Under the pieces are notes generated by a model. The model had not been told where the DNA came from, did no database searches, and worked only from the letters and a program-made list of their open reading frames with translations. Below, one piece after another: positions 56,397 through 64,000 of a DNA stretch of 64,000 bases; the stretch's first letter is position 1, and each line of letters starts with the position of its first letter. The stretch is from Microlunatus flavus (GTDB taxonomy: Bacteria; Actinomycetota; Actinomycetes; Propionibacteriales; Propionibacteriaceae), in assembly GCF_900110855.1 (NCBI RefSeq), contig NZ_FOFA01000003.1:496001-560000 (forward strand). Direction: 5' to 3'. A program made the translations under genes and the position numbers.

Positions 56397-57805
56397 TGAG
56401 CGTCTTCGACGTGGAGCTGCTGACCCGCGACACCGTCGGTCCCCGGGACCGGACCGCGACGGTGGCCGTGGCCGAGGACGGCGCGACGCTGGCCGCGGCG
56501 CGTCGGCTCCGGCACGAGACGTTCGTGGTCGAGCAGAGCCTCTTCGGCGCCACCGACCGCGACGACGTCGACGACGACGCGCGGGCCCTCACGCTCGTGG
56601 CGCTCGACCCGACCGGTCACGTCGTCGGCACCGTCCGGCTCGCGCCAGCCACGCCGGGGCGCGACCTCGGGTGGTGGGTCGGCAGCCGGCTCGCGGTCGC
56701 CCGCCCGGCGCGCGGGCACGCCGCCGGGATCGGCCAGGCCCTCGTGCGCGCGGCCTGCGCCCACGCCGAACGGCTCGGGGCCCTGCGCTTCGACGCCCAC
56801 GTGCAGACCGCGAACGTCCCCCTCTTCCGCCGGCTCGGCTGGCGCGCGCTGGCCGACGAGGTCGCGTACGGCCGCCCGCACGTCCTCATGACCTGGGCCG
56901 TCGACCGCGTCACCCGGCTCGCCGCCCGCACCAAGGCGCCGCTGGGCCCGCTGCTGACCCCGCTCGCCGGGGGCCCGTCCGGGCTGGGCGGCGACGGGTT
57001 CCGCGGCGACGACGCGGCGCCGGTCCCCGGCTCCGACCTCGTGGCCGCGACCGACGCGATCCTGCCCTCGATGGTCGAGCGCGACCCGACCTGGGCGGGC
57101 TGGTGCGCCGTCCTGGTGAACCTCAACGACCTCGCCGCCATGGGTGCCACCCCTGTCGCCCTGCTCGACGCGCTCGGGGCCCGCGACGCGAGCTTCGCGA
57201 CCCGCGTGGTGCGGGGCGTCGCGGCGGCCGCGCAGGCGTGGGACGTGCCCGTCGTCGGGGGCCACACCCAGCTCGGGGTCCCCGGCTCCCTGTCGGTGAC
57301 CGCCCTGGGCCGGACGGCCGACCCGGTCCCGGGCGGCGGGGGCCGGCCTGGCCAGGCCGTCACCGTCACGGCCGACCTCGCCGGCGGCTGGCGCCCCGGC
57401 TACCGCGGCGCCCAGTGGGACTCCACCAGCGCACGGTCGACCGAGGACCTGCGGGCGATGGGCTCCCTCGTCGCCCGGACCCGACCGGCCGCCGCGAAGG
57501 ACGTGAGCATGGCCGGACTGGTCGGCACCCTCGGGATGCTGGCCGAGGCCAGCGGCTGCGGCGCCGTGCTCGACGTCGCCGACGTCCCGACCCCGGCCGG
57601 GGCGACGACCGGCGACTGGCTCACCTGCTTCCCCGGCTTCGCCATGGTCACCGCCGACGAGCCCGGCCGCGCGCCCGCTCCCGCCGGTCCGGCCACCACT
57701 GCGGCCTGCGGCGCGCTCACCCCCGGCGACGGCGTCGGGCTGCGCTGGCCCGACGGCCGTACGACCCCCGCCCTCACCACCGTCACCGGACTAGGACCCG
57801 CATGA
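56396..57805 (+). CDS. MSMEG_0567/Sll0787 family fusion: GNAT plus AIR-synthase-like domains
   Basis: A 469-aa fusion. Residues 1-175 form a GNAT acyltransferase (LAAARRLRHETFVVEQSLFG, GHAAGIGQALVRAAC). Residues about 195-469 resemble AIR synthase/PurM or selenophosphate-synthetase-like ATPases (GDDAAPVPG, NLNDLAAMGATPVALLDALG and VPVVGGHTQLG). In some cyanobacteria these are separate or differently arranged. It is coupled on both sides, by TGATG upstream and ATGA with nit1 downstream. It probably activates an intermediate for the cluster; substrate unknown. Confidence 0.88.
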   Translation: MSVFDVELLTRDTVGPRDRTATVAVAEDGATLAAARRLRHETFVVEQSLFGATDRDDVDDDARALTLVALDPTGHVVGTVRLAPATPGRDLGWWVGSRLAVARPARGHAAGIGQALVRAACAHAERLGALRFDAHVQTANVPLFRRLGWRALADEVAYGRPHVLMTWAVDRVTRLAARTKAPLGPLLTPLAGGPSGLGGDGFRGDDAAPVPGSDLVAATDAILPSMVERDPTWAGWCAVLVNLNDLAAMGATPVALLDALGARDASFATRVVRGVAAAAQAWDVPVVGGHTQLGVPGSLSVTALGRTADPVPGGGGRPGQAVTVTADLAGGWRPGYRGAQWDSTSARSTEDLRAMGSLVARTRPAAAKDVSMAGLVGTLGMLAEASGCGAVLDVADVPTPAGATTGDWLTCFPGFAMVTADEPGRAPAPAGPATTAACGALTPGDGVGLRWPDGRTTPALTTVTGLGPA

Positions 57806-58740
57806 CCGCCTCCCCCACGCGCTCCCACGAGACCACGATCACCGTCGTCGCCGACGCCTTCGGCCGCGACCTTAAGGCCGCGTACGCGACCATCGCCCGC
57901 ATCGTCGCCGAGGCCAGAGCCCGCGGCACCGACCTGCTCGTGCTGCCCGAGGCCTGCCTCGGCGGCTACCTGCCGAGCCTCGGCAGCGTGCACGATGACG
58001 AGGAGACGCTCGCCCGCCGCCGCCGGAACCTGCCCCCCGCCTTCGCGCTGGACGGGCCCGAGATCGCGCGGGTCGCCGCCCTCGCCGGGGGCATGACCGT
58101 GCTGCTCGGCCTGTGCGAGGCCACGCAGGAGGCCGGTGCGGAGGTCCGCTACAACACCGCGGTCGCGCTCACCGGCGACGGCGTGCTCGCCGCGCACCGC
58201 AAGGTCCACCAGCCGCTCGGGGAGAACCTCAGCTACGCCGCGGCGTCGGCCTTCGAGGCGTTCGACTCGCCCGTGGGGCGGATCGGGATGCTCATCTGCT
58301 ACGACAAGGCCTTCCCCGAGGCGTCGCGCACGCTCGCCCTCGACGGGGCGGAGATCATCGCGGCGCTCTCGGCCTGGCCGACCGCGCGGACGGCGGCGGC
58401 CGACCGCATCGAGGACGACCGCTGGAAGAAGCGCTTCGACCTCTACGACGCCGCCCGCGCGCTCGACAACCAGGTCGTGTGGGCCGCGTCCAACCAGACC
58501 GGGACGTTCGGCTCGCTGCGCTTCGTCGGCAACGCCAAGATCGTCGGCCCCGGTGGCGACGTGCGCGCCGAGACCGGCGTCGCCGGCGGCCTGGCCACCG
58601 TGACCCTCGACGTCCACGCCGAGCTCGCCGCGGTCCGTCAGGGCATGTACGCGCTGCGCGACCGCCGCCCGGAGGCGTACCGCCTCGACGCCGTCCTGCC
58701 CGACTACCCCGCCGAGCGTCCGGAGCCCGCGTATGCCTGA
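57802..58740 (+). CDS. nit1: Nit1-type nitrilase
   Basis: A 312-aa nitrilase-superfamily enzyme with the full catalytic triad: Glu50 (LLVLPEACLGGY), Lys134 (AHRKVHQPLGE) and Cys166 (GMLICYDKAFPE). It hydrolyses a nitrile to acid and ammonia; the natural substrate of Nit1C is not established to my knowledge, though such clusters have been linked to cyanide assimilation. ATG overlaps the previous stop (ATGA). Its paralogue at 60341 has lost two of the three catalytic residues. Confidence 0.93.
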   Translation: MTASPTRSHETTITVVADAFGRDLKAAYATIARIVAEARARGTDLLVLPEACLGGYLPSLGSVHDDEETLARRRRNLPPAFALDGPEIARVAALAGGMTVLLGLCEATQEAGAEVRYNTAVALTGDGVLAAHRKVHQPLGENLSYAAASAFEAFDSPVGRIGMLICYDKAFPEASRTLALDGAEIIAALSAWPTARTAAADRIEDDRWKKRFDLYDAARALDNQVVWAASNQTGTFGSLRFVGNAKIVGPGGDVRAETGVAGGLATVTLDVHAELAAVRQGMYALRDRRPEAYRLDAVLPDYPAERPEPAYA

Positions 58741-59026
58741 GCTGAGGTTCACCACCCGCTGGCCCGACGGCCACACCCTCGAGACCTACTCGCCCTCGCT
58801 CGTGGTCCACGACCACCTCGAGGTCGGCCGCTCGTACGCGGTCGCCGAGTTCGTCGAGCGGGCCGAGGCGGCGCTCACCGAGGCCAGCGAACGGGTCCGC
58901 GCCCGCTGGGGCCGCCCCTGCACCGCCGCCCGTGCGTCGCTGGAGACCATTCACCTCGTCGCCGAGCAGCAGCGCGAGGGCCTCGTCGTCGTCGAGTCGA
59001 TGGACCCGCCGGCGGTGGAGTCATGA
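58733..59026 (+). CDS. MSMEG_0570 family nitrogen-starvation protein
   Basis: A 97-aa protein matching the small MSMEG_0570 family of Nit1C clusters: RFTTRWPDGHTLETYSPS, HDHLEVGRSYAVAEFVERAE and a final block EQQREGLVVVESMDPPAVE. It is coupled on both sides, overlapping nit1 by eight bases and the flavoprotein by four. No catalytic motif; perhaps an accessory or binding protein. Confidence 0.88.
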   Translation: MPELRFTTRWPDGHTLETYSPSLVVHDHLEVGRSYAVAEFVERAEAALTEASERVRARWGRPCTAARASLETIHLVAEQQREGLVVVESMDPPAVES

Positions 59027-60315
59027 CCCCTCCGACAGGCTCAGGGAACGTGGGGCAGGTGCCCGTCGCGGTCGTCGGCGGCGGGCAGGCGGGGCTGAGC
59101 GCGAGCTGGTTCCTCGCGCGGGCCGGCGTGGAGCACGTCGTGCTGGAACGCGACACCGCAGGCCACGACTGGCGGGACCGGCGCTGGGAGTCCTTCACCC
59201 TGGTCACCCCCAACGTGCAGTGCCGCCTGCCCGGCTTCGCCTACCCGGGCGACGACCCGTACGGCTTCATGACGCGGGCGCAGACCGTCGCCTACCTCGC
59301 CGAGTACGTCCGGCGCACCGCCCCGCCGCTGCGCGAGCGGACAGCCGTTCGCGAGCTGCGCCAGGACGCCGGGGGCGGGTTCGTCCTCGACCTGGACACG
59401 GCCGACGGACCGGAGGTGCTGCGCGCCGAGCAGGTCGTCGTCGCCACCGGCGGCTACCACGTCCCCCGCGTCCCGCGCCTGGCCGAACGGCTGCCGGCTG
59501 ACGTCGTGCAGGTGCACTCGGCGGCGTACCAGAGCCCGCACGCGCTGCCGGAGGGCGCCGTCCTCGTCGTCGGCACCGGCCAGTCGGGTGCGCAGATCGC
59601 CGAGGACCTCCACCTGGCCGGGCGTCAGGTCCACCTCGTCGTCGGGTCGGCACCCCGCTGCGCCCGGCGCTACCGCGGTCGCGACTGCATCGACTGGCTG
59701 GAGGAGATGGGGCTCTACGACGTCCCCGTCGAGGACACGCCCGGCGGCCTGCGCGAGCGGGAGAAGACGAACCACTACATGACCGGCCGCGACGGCGGCC
59801 ACGACATCGACCTGCGCCGCTTCGCGCTCGAGGGGATGGCTCTGTACGGCCGGCTCGTCGAGGTCGACGGGGCGCGGCTCGCCTTCGCCCCCACCCTCGA
59901 GGCGTCGCTGGACCGGGCGGACCGGGTCGCGGAGGACATCAAGGACGCGATCGACCGGCACGTCGCGGCCACGGGCGTCGCGGCACCGACCGAGGCGCGC
60001 TACGTGCCCGTGTGGCGACCCGAGGTGGAGCCGACGGAGCTCGACCTGGAGGCGGCGGGCATCAGCGCGGTCGTCTGGGCCACGGGCTTCTCCAGCGACT
60101 TCCGCTGGGTCCGGGTGCCGGTCTTCGACGGCCGCGGCGCGGTCGGTCACCACCGCGGCGTCACCGCGGTCGAGGGGCTGCACTTCCTCGGGCTGCCGTG
60201 GCTGCACACCTGGGGCTCCGGCCGGTTCGCCGGGCTCACCCGCGACGCCGAGCACGTCGTCGACCACGTCGTGGCGGGGCTGCGGCCCCAGCGCCACCTG
60301 CGGCTGACCTCGTGA
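59023..60315 (+). CDS. MSMEG_0569 family flavin-dependent oxidoreductase
   Basis: A 430-aa FAD/NAD(P)-binding protein. GGGQAGLSASWFLARAGVEH near residue 19 is the FAD loop, and VVGTGQSGAQIAEDLHLAGR near 185 the NADPH loop, as in flavin monooxygenases. GLPWLHTWGSGRF near the end is a family mark. ATG at 59023 overlaps the previous stop. The first ten codons are made from a copy of the TCCGACAGGCTCAGGGA repeat, so the true functional start may be GTG 59050. It probably oxidises a nitrogen compound for the cluster. Confidence 0.88.
   Translation: MTPPTGSGNVGQVPVAVVGGGQAGLSASWFLARAGVEHVVLERDTAGHDWRDRRWESFTLVTPNVQCRLPGFAYPGDDPYGFMTRAQTVAYLAEYVRRTAPPLRERTAVRELRQDAGGGFVLDLDTADGPEVLRAEQVVVATGGYHVPRVPRLAERLPADVVQVHSAAYQSPHALPEGAVLVVGTGQSGAQIAEDLHLAGRQVHLVVGSAPRCARRYRGRDCIDWLEEMGLYDVPVEDTPGGLREREKTNHYMTGRDGGHDIDLRRFALEGMALYGRLVEVDGARLAFAPTLEASLDRADRVAEDIKDAIDRHVAATGVAAPTEARYVPVWRPEVEPTELDLEAAGISAVVWATGFSSDFRWVRVPVFDGRGAVGHHRGVTAVEGLHFLGLPWLHTWGSGRFAGLTRDAEHVVDHVVAGLRPQRHLRLTS
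59028..59047. repeat. Third copy of the CTCCGACAGGCTCAGGG repeat, inside a gene start
   Basis: CCCTCCGACAGGCTCAGGGA matches the core of the tandem units at 54568-54627. It spans the first codons of the flavoprotein gene. Confidence 0.75.
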
Positions 60316-60340
60316 GCGCCGCCCGTCGCCCCCGGACGCC

Positions 60341-61291
60341 GTGACCCCCGTCCGCATCGGGGCGGTCGCGGCGCACTTCGGGCGCGACGTGGGCCGCACG
60401 TTGGCCAAGCTGGAGGCGATGCTCGCGGGGGCGCGACGCGACGGGACCGACCTGCTCGTCCTGCCGGGCGCGACGATCGGCGGCTACGTCCCCGACCTCC
60501 AGCACCCCTGGGCGGCCGGCCACTCGCGCACCCCGGGCGCGCAGGACCTGCCGCCGGCGTTCGCCCTGGACGACGCGATCGTCGACCAGGTCCGCCGCCT
60601 GGCGGGGCCGATGGTCATCTGCTTCGGCTTCTGCGAGCTCGAGGACGGCCTGCGCTACAACACCGCGCTCGCCGTCAGCGGCGACGGGGTCCTGGGCCGG
60701 CACCGCAAGGTGCACCAGCCGCTCGGCGAGGTCGCGGCGTACGCGGCGGGTGACCGGTTCGCCGCCTTCGACACCCCGGTCGGGCGGATGGGCATGCTCA
60801 TCGACTACGACAAGACGTTCCCCGAGTCGGCCCGCTCGCTCGCCCTGGACGGCGCCCAGGTCGTCGCCGCCCTCTCGGCCTGGCCGGCCAGCGTGACCAA
60901 CCGGGCCGAGCGCCTCGGCGACGACCGGCAGGCCCGGCTCTTCGACCTCTACGACGCCGCCCGCGCGGCGGAGAACCAGGTCGTCTGGGTCTCCTCGAAC
61001 CAGACCGGCGTGTTCGGCGACCTGCGGTTCCTCGGCCAGGCCAAGGTCGTCGACCCGGCCGGACGGGCGCTGGCCCGCACCGGCACCAAGGGCGGCCTCG
61101 CCGCGGTCGAGCTCGACGTGGCCGCCGAGGTCGCGCGGGCCCGCCGCCTGCTGCACCACCTCGTCGAGCGCCGACCCGCCGCGTACGGCCCCGTCACCGA
61201 CGCCGACCGTGCTGACGCCGACCGTGCCGAGGCCGACCGTGCCGAGGCCGCCCGTGCTGGGGCCGACCGGGTGGACGGGGCCCGGCGGTGA
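60341..61291 (+). CDS. Nitrilase paralogue without catalytic Glu and Cys (pseudo-enzyme)
   Basis: A 316-aa protein, clearly a duplicate of the Nit1 gene product: HRKVHQPLGE, FDLYDAARA-x-x-NQVVW and SNQTG-x-FG-x-LRF are shared. But the catalytic Glu is Gly43 (LLVLPGATIGGY) and the catalytic Cys is Asp155 (GMLIDYDKTFPE); only Lys123 remains. Normal nitrilase or amidase chemistry is therefore impossible. It is intact, full-length and in the middle of the cluster, which suggests a kept function such as a subunit or regulator of Nit1. The C-terminus has five copies of a 15-base, five-residue repeat (ADRAE type). It overlaps the glycosyltransferase start by four bases. Confidence 0.9.
   Translation: MTPVRIGAVAAHFGRDVGRTLAKLEAMLAGARRDGTDLLVLPGATIGGYVPDLQHPWAAGHSRTPGAQDLPPAFALDDAIVDQVRRLAGPMVICFGFCELEDGLRYNTALAVSGDGVLGRHRKVHQPLGEVAAYAAGDRFAAFDTPVGRMGMLIDYDKTFPESARSLALDGAQVVAALSAWPASVTNRAERLGDDRQARLFDLYDAARAAENQVVWVSSNQTGVFGDLRFLGQAKVVDPAGRALARTGTKGGLAAVELDVAAEVARARRLLHHLVERRPAAYGPVTDADRADADRAEADRAEAARAGADRVDGARR
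61202..61276 (+). repeat. 15-bp coding tandem repeat, five units
   Basis: Five units of the type GCCGACCGTGCCGAG encode an Ala-Asp-Arg-Ala-Glu-like tail of the pseudo-nitrilase; the last two are diverged. An in-frame minisatellite that may vary in length between strains. Confidence 0.8.
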
Positions 61292-62487
61292 GGGTCGCGC
61301 TCCTCACCTACTCGACCAAGCCCCGGGGCGGGGTGGTCCACACGCTCGCCCTGGCGGAGGCTCTGGCCCGCCTCGGCGCCGACGTCACCGTCTGGACCGT
61401 GGGGCGGGGCGGGGACGACGGGTTCTTCCGGCCGGTGGACCCTCAGGTGGAGGTCGAGGTCGCCCCTCTGCCTCACCTCGAGGGTGAGACCGTCGGCGCG
61501 CGCATCCAGCGCTCCATCCGGGTCCTCGGGACCGCCTTCGCCGACCGGACCGCGGCGGGGGTCGCGTACGACGTCGTCCACGCGCAGGACTGCATCAGCG
61601 CCAACGCCGTGCCGCGCTGCGTCCGGACGGTCCACCACCTCGACCAGTTCACGACGCCCGAGCTGGTCGCCTGCCACGAGCGGGCGATCGTCCGGCCGTA
61701 CGCCCACGTCTGCGTCTCCGCCGCCGTCGCGGTCGAGGTGGAGGCCGGCTGGGGCCTGCGGCCGACGGTGATCCCGAACGGGGTCGAGGCGCAGCGGTTC
61801 GTCGAGGCGGCGGCCGACCCGGGCGCCTCGGAGCCCTGGCGTCGGCGCTTCGGTCGCTACGTCCTGGCCGTCGGCGGCATCGAGCCGCGCAAGGGCACGC
61901 TCGACCTGCTCGAGGCCTTCGCCCTGGCCCGGCGCACCCGTCCCGAGCTGGAGCTGGTCCTCGCCGGCGGTGAGACGCTGTTCGACTACCGCGGCTACCG
62001 GGAGGCCTTCGACGCCCGGGCCGTCGAGCTCGGTGTCGTGCCCCACGTGCTGGGGCCGGTCGACCACGCCGCGCTGCCCGGCCTCGTGGCCGGCTGCGCC
62101 GCATTCGGCTTCGTGTCGACGAAGGAGGGCTTCGGGCTCGCGGCGATGGAGGCCCTGGCGGCGGGCGTGCCGGTGCTCGCGCGGCCGCTACCGGTGCTGC
62201 GCGAGGTCTTCGGCGACCACGTGCGCTACGCCGACGAAAAGCGGTCGATGGCGGCGGCGCTCCTTGAGTGCGTCGAGCGCGGACCCCTGCCGGGCGGGGC
62301 CGGGCTGGCCCTGCACCACACCTGGGAACGTGCGGCGCGGAGCCACCTCGACCTCTACGCGAGCCTCAGCGCCCGCCCGGGGGCTGCGGCCCGCCGCCGG
62401 GACCGAAGCGGTCCGGACCGCCCTGCTGCGGCCCGCGGACCAGGTCGGCCGGCGGGGACGGGAACGACTCGGCCGGCTTGCCCTTGA
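61288..62487 (+). CDS. MSMEG_0565 family glycosyltransferase
   Basis: A 399-aa GT4-type glycosyltransferase, the usual last gene of Nit1C clusters. It begins RVALLTYSTKPRGGVVHTLA and has VIPNGVEAQRF, LAVGGIEPRKGTLDLLEAFA and FVSTKEGFGLAAMEALAAG (sugar-nucleotide binding E-x7-E). GTG overlaps the previous stop. The last 40 or so residues are low-complexity (Arg/Pro/Gly-rich) and antisense to the end of the penicillin-binding gene, so the frame runs on into its neighbour. Its product may be a glycosylated metabolite of the cluster. Confidence 0.88.
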   Translation: MRVALLTYSTKPRGGVVHTLALAEALARLGADVTVWTVGRGGDDGFFRPVDPQVEVEVAPLPHLEGETVGARIQRSIRVLGTAFADRTAAGVAYDVVHAQDCISANAVPRCVRTVHHLDQFTTPELVACHERAIVRPYAHVCVSAAVAVEVEAGWGLRPTVIPNGVEAQRFVEAAADPGASEPWRRRFGRYVLAVGGIEPRKGTLDLLEAFALARRTRPELELVLAGGETLFDYRGYREAFDARAVELGVVPHVLGPVDHAALPGLVAGCAAFGFVSTKEGFGLAAMEALAAGVPVLARPLPVLREVFGDHVRYADEKRSMAAALLECVERGPLPGGAGLALHHTWERAARSHLDLYASLSARPGAAARRRDRSGPDRPAAARGPGRPAGTGTTRPACP

Positions 62488-64000
62488 GGTACTCCTCCAT
62501 GGCCGGCTTCCAGATCCGCCGGCCCGCGTCGCCGGAGCCCGAGCCCTCGAGGTACAGCCCCGTGGACGGCACCGTGTAGCCCTTGAGGCTGGTCCGCGAG
62601 CCGCGCTCCTTGTCGATGCTGATCATCGCGGCGCCGGAGATCTGCGGGGTGTAGCCCGCGTACCAGACGGCCGCGTTGGAGTCGATGGTGCCCGTCTTGC
62701 CCGCCTGGGGCCGCCCGTCGTCGGTCCGGGCCCGTGCACCGGTGCCCTTGGTGACGACGCTCGACAGCAGCGAGTCCATGGCGCTCGCGACGTCGGTGGA
62801 GATGACGCGCTTGCAGTCGCCGTCGGGGACGTCGCGCGACTTGCCGGCGCTGTCGGTGATCTTGGTGACGATCACCGGGTCGCAGTGGATGCCGCCCGAG
62901 GCGAAGGTCGCGTACGCGTTGGCCACCGACAGCGGGTTCGTCTCCGCGGTGCCGAGGGTGAACGAGGGCAGCGTGTCGTAGGAGCTGATCGGCTGGTCCG
63001 GGGTGTTGGACTCCACGCCCAGCTTGGACGCCATCTTGGTGATGTCGCACATGCCGACGTCGAGGGCCAGCTGGACGAAGTAGGTGTTCACCGAGAACTG
63101 GGCCGCGCGGTACATGTCCATCGTCCCGTTGACGCCCGTGGAGTTCGAGACCGGGAACCGGCCCGCGAGCTGCATCGGCCCGTCGCAGGAGTCGAAGCGC
63201 GCACCGGTGAAGTCCATCCGGGCGCGGGCGTCGAAGCGCTGCGACAGCGGGATGCCCTGCTCGAGCGCCGCGGCGGCGGTGAACGCCTTGAAGGTCGACC
63301 CGGCCTGGAAGCCCTGCGCGCCGCCCATCTCGCGCGACACCGAGTAGTTCCAGTAGGTCTGGCCCTTCTTGGCGTTCGAGCCCATCACGGGCCGGCTCTG
63401 CGCCATCGCCACGATGCGTCCGGTGCCCGGCTCGATCATGTCCATGGCCGCGATGACCGGGTCCTTGGGGCCGACGGCCGCGCTGACCTCCTTCTGCACC
63501 TCGTCCTGGGTGTCCGGGTCGATCGCGGTGCGGATGGTGAGGCCGCCGCGCATCAGCGTCTGCTCGCGCTCGGCCGGCGTCTTGCCGAGGCTCGGCATGG
63601 TCAGCAGCGAGCGCTTCACGTAGTCGCAGATGAACGGGTAGTCGGTGCTCTGGCAGCCGCTGACGAAGTCCTCGGTGCCCTTGCGGTCGAACTTGGCCTT
63701 CTTGGCCTTCGTCACGGCCGACTGGCTCGCGGTGCCGAGCTCGGCCATCCGGTCGAGCACCACGTTGCGCCGGGCCAGGCCCGCGTCCGGGTGGGCAACC
63801 GGGTCGTAGCCGTTGGGGTTCTGCACGAGGCCGGCGAGCATCGCGGCCTGCGGCAGCGTCAGCTTCTTGGCGCTGGTGCCGAAGTAGTGCTCGGCCGCGG
63901 CCTCGACGCCGTACGCGCCGCCGCCGAAGTAGGCGATGTTCAGGTAGCGCTCGAGGATCTGGTCCTTGCTCATCGTGTCCTCGACCGACACCGCGTAGCG
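62366..64000 (-). CDS. Class A penicillin-binding protein, N-terminus beyond the window
   Basis: At least 544 residues; the open frame continues past base 64000. The visible part has the glycosyltransferase end (SKDQILERYLNIAYFGGGAYGVE, shown here in part) and the transpeptidase domain: S-x-x-K in GSTFKAF (codon near 63297), SVN in QFSVNTYF and KTGT in QAGKTGTID. It makes and cross-links peptidoglycan outside the membrane. The C-terminal tail is Gly/Pro-rich (GPGGGPQPPGG), overlapping the end of the convergent glycosyltransferase by 122 bases. The GTG near 63991 is internal. Confidence 0.9.
   Translation of the reverse strand, partial: RYAVSVEDTMSKDQILERYLNIAYFGGGAYGVEAAAEHYFGTSAKKLTLPQAAMLAGLVQNPNGYDPVAHPDAGLARRNVVLDRMAELGTASQSAVTKAKKAKFDRKGTEDFVSGCQSTDYPFICDYVKRSLLTMPSLGKTPAEREQTLMRGGLTIRTAIDPDTQDEVQKEVSAAVGPKDPVIAAMDMIEPGTGRIVAMAQSRPVMGSNAKKGQTYWNYSVSREMGGAQGFQAGSTFKAFTAAAALEQGIPLSQRFDARARMDFTGARFDSCDGPMQLAGRFPVSNSTGVNGTMDMYRAAQFSVNTYFVQLALDVGMCDITKMASKLGVESNTPDQPISSYDTLPSFTLGTAETNPLSVANAYATFASGGIHCDPVIVTKITDSAGKSRDVPDGDCKRVISTDVASAMDSLLSSVVTKGTGARARTDDGRPQAGKTGTIDSNAAVWYAGYTPQISGAAMISIDKERGSRTSLKGYTVPSTGLYLEGSGSGDAGRRIWKPAMEEYLKGKPAESFPSPPADLVRGPQQGGPDRFGPGGGPQPPGGR

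Noticed and set aside
60341-61291. Degenerate pseudogene instead of a kept protein
   Set aside because: No stop or frameshift over 316 codons, normal codon use, coupled junctions and strong similarity to Nit1 outside the catalytic sites.
1-64000. Prophage, insertion sequence, CRISPR array, tRNA or rRNA
   Set aside because: No integrase, transposase, structural phage gene, regularly spaced repeats or cloverleaf was noticed. The two 57-bp elements carry no gene.

Overview
The window is chromosomal DNA of a very GC-rich, gene-dense actinobacterium. The signs are overwhelming G/C third codon positions, many GTG starts, many 4-base ATGA/GTGA gene overlaps, at least nine genes that look leaderless (a TANNNT box 6-7 bases before the start codon), ANTAR-domain regulators and a pyrophosphate-type phosphofructokinase. 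The order Propionibacteriales (Nocardioides/Microlunatus relatives) would fit, but that is an inference. I see no tRNA, rRNA, CRISPR array, transposase, prophage or plasmid gene.

Region 1 (1-15.9 kb) is a sugar-acid catabolic island. The end of an ABC sugar importer is followed by uronate isomerase (uxaC), tagaturonate epimerase (uxaE) and fructuronate reductase (uxuB). Together these take glucuronate and galacturonate to D-mannonate. No mannonate dehydratase is present. Divergent from uxuB is a nickel-pincer LarA-type racemase/epimerase, which could epimerise mannonate at C2. Around these lie four Gfo/Idh/MocA oxidoreductases (one fused to a DUF6807/PmoA domain, one without its EKP lysine), two TIM-barrel sugar isomerase-like proteins and an alpha/beta hydrolase. 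Four divergent promoters carry LacI-family-like operators with a GAAAGCG core, but no LacI regulator is in the window.

Region 2 (15.9-26.9 kb) holds a LysR/YeiH pair, a TetR/NAD-epimerase pair with a clear palindromic operator, a polyol dehydrogenase with its SorC regulator and a large palindrome upstream, a histidine phosphatase, an aldo/keto reductase coupled to a DUF1028 protein, a large secreted beta-helix protein and an OsmC protein. Region 3 (26.9-40.8 kb) contains small membrane proteins, a secreted protein, a five-gene translationally coupled operon (APC transporter, type III polyketide synthase, methyltransferase, membrane protein, nitroreductase), threonine aldolase plus GH13 alpha-glucosidase, a RibD-like reductase, MarR, a nickel/cobalt permease and two ANTAR proteins.

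Region 4 (41-54.5 kb) contains a short UvrA-like ABC protein, a membrane-anchored protein, a GT39-like membrane glycosyltransferase, an enolase-superfamily dehydratase, redox enzymes, UdgX, PPi-PFK, an acetyltransferase, an ArsB-like permease and a pterin dehydratase.

Region 5 (54.8-62.5 kb) is a complete Nit1C nitrilase cluster: MSMEG_0572-, 0568-, 0567-, Nit1-, 0570-, 0569- and 0565-type genes. It includes an extra nitrilase paralogue whose catalytic Glu and Cys have become Gly and Asp, the most striking oddity of the window. The window ends inside a class A penicillin-binding protein whose 3' end overlaps the convergent glycosyltransferase.

A 57-bp perfect inverted-repeat element occurs at two loci (33,974 and 51,010), each time in a promoter region.
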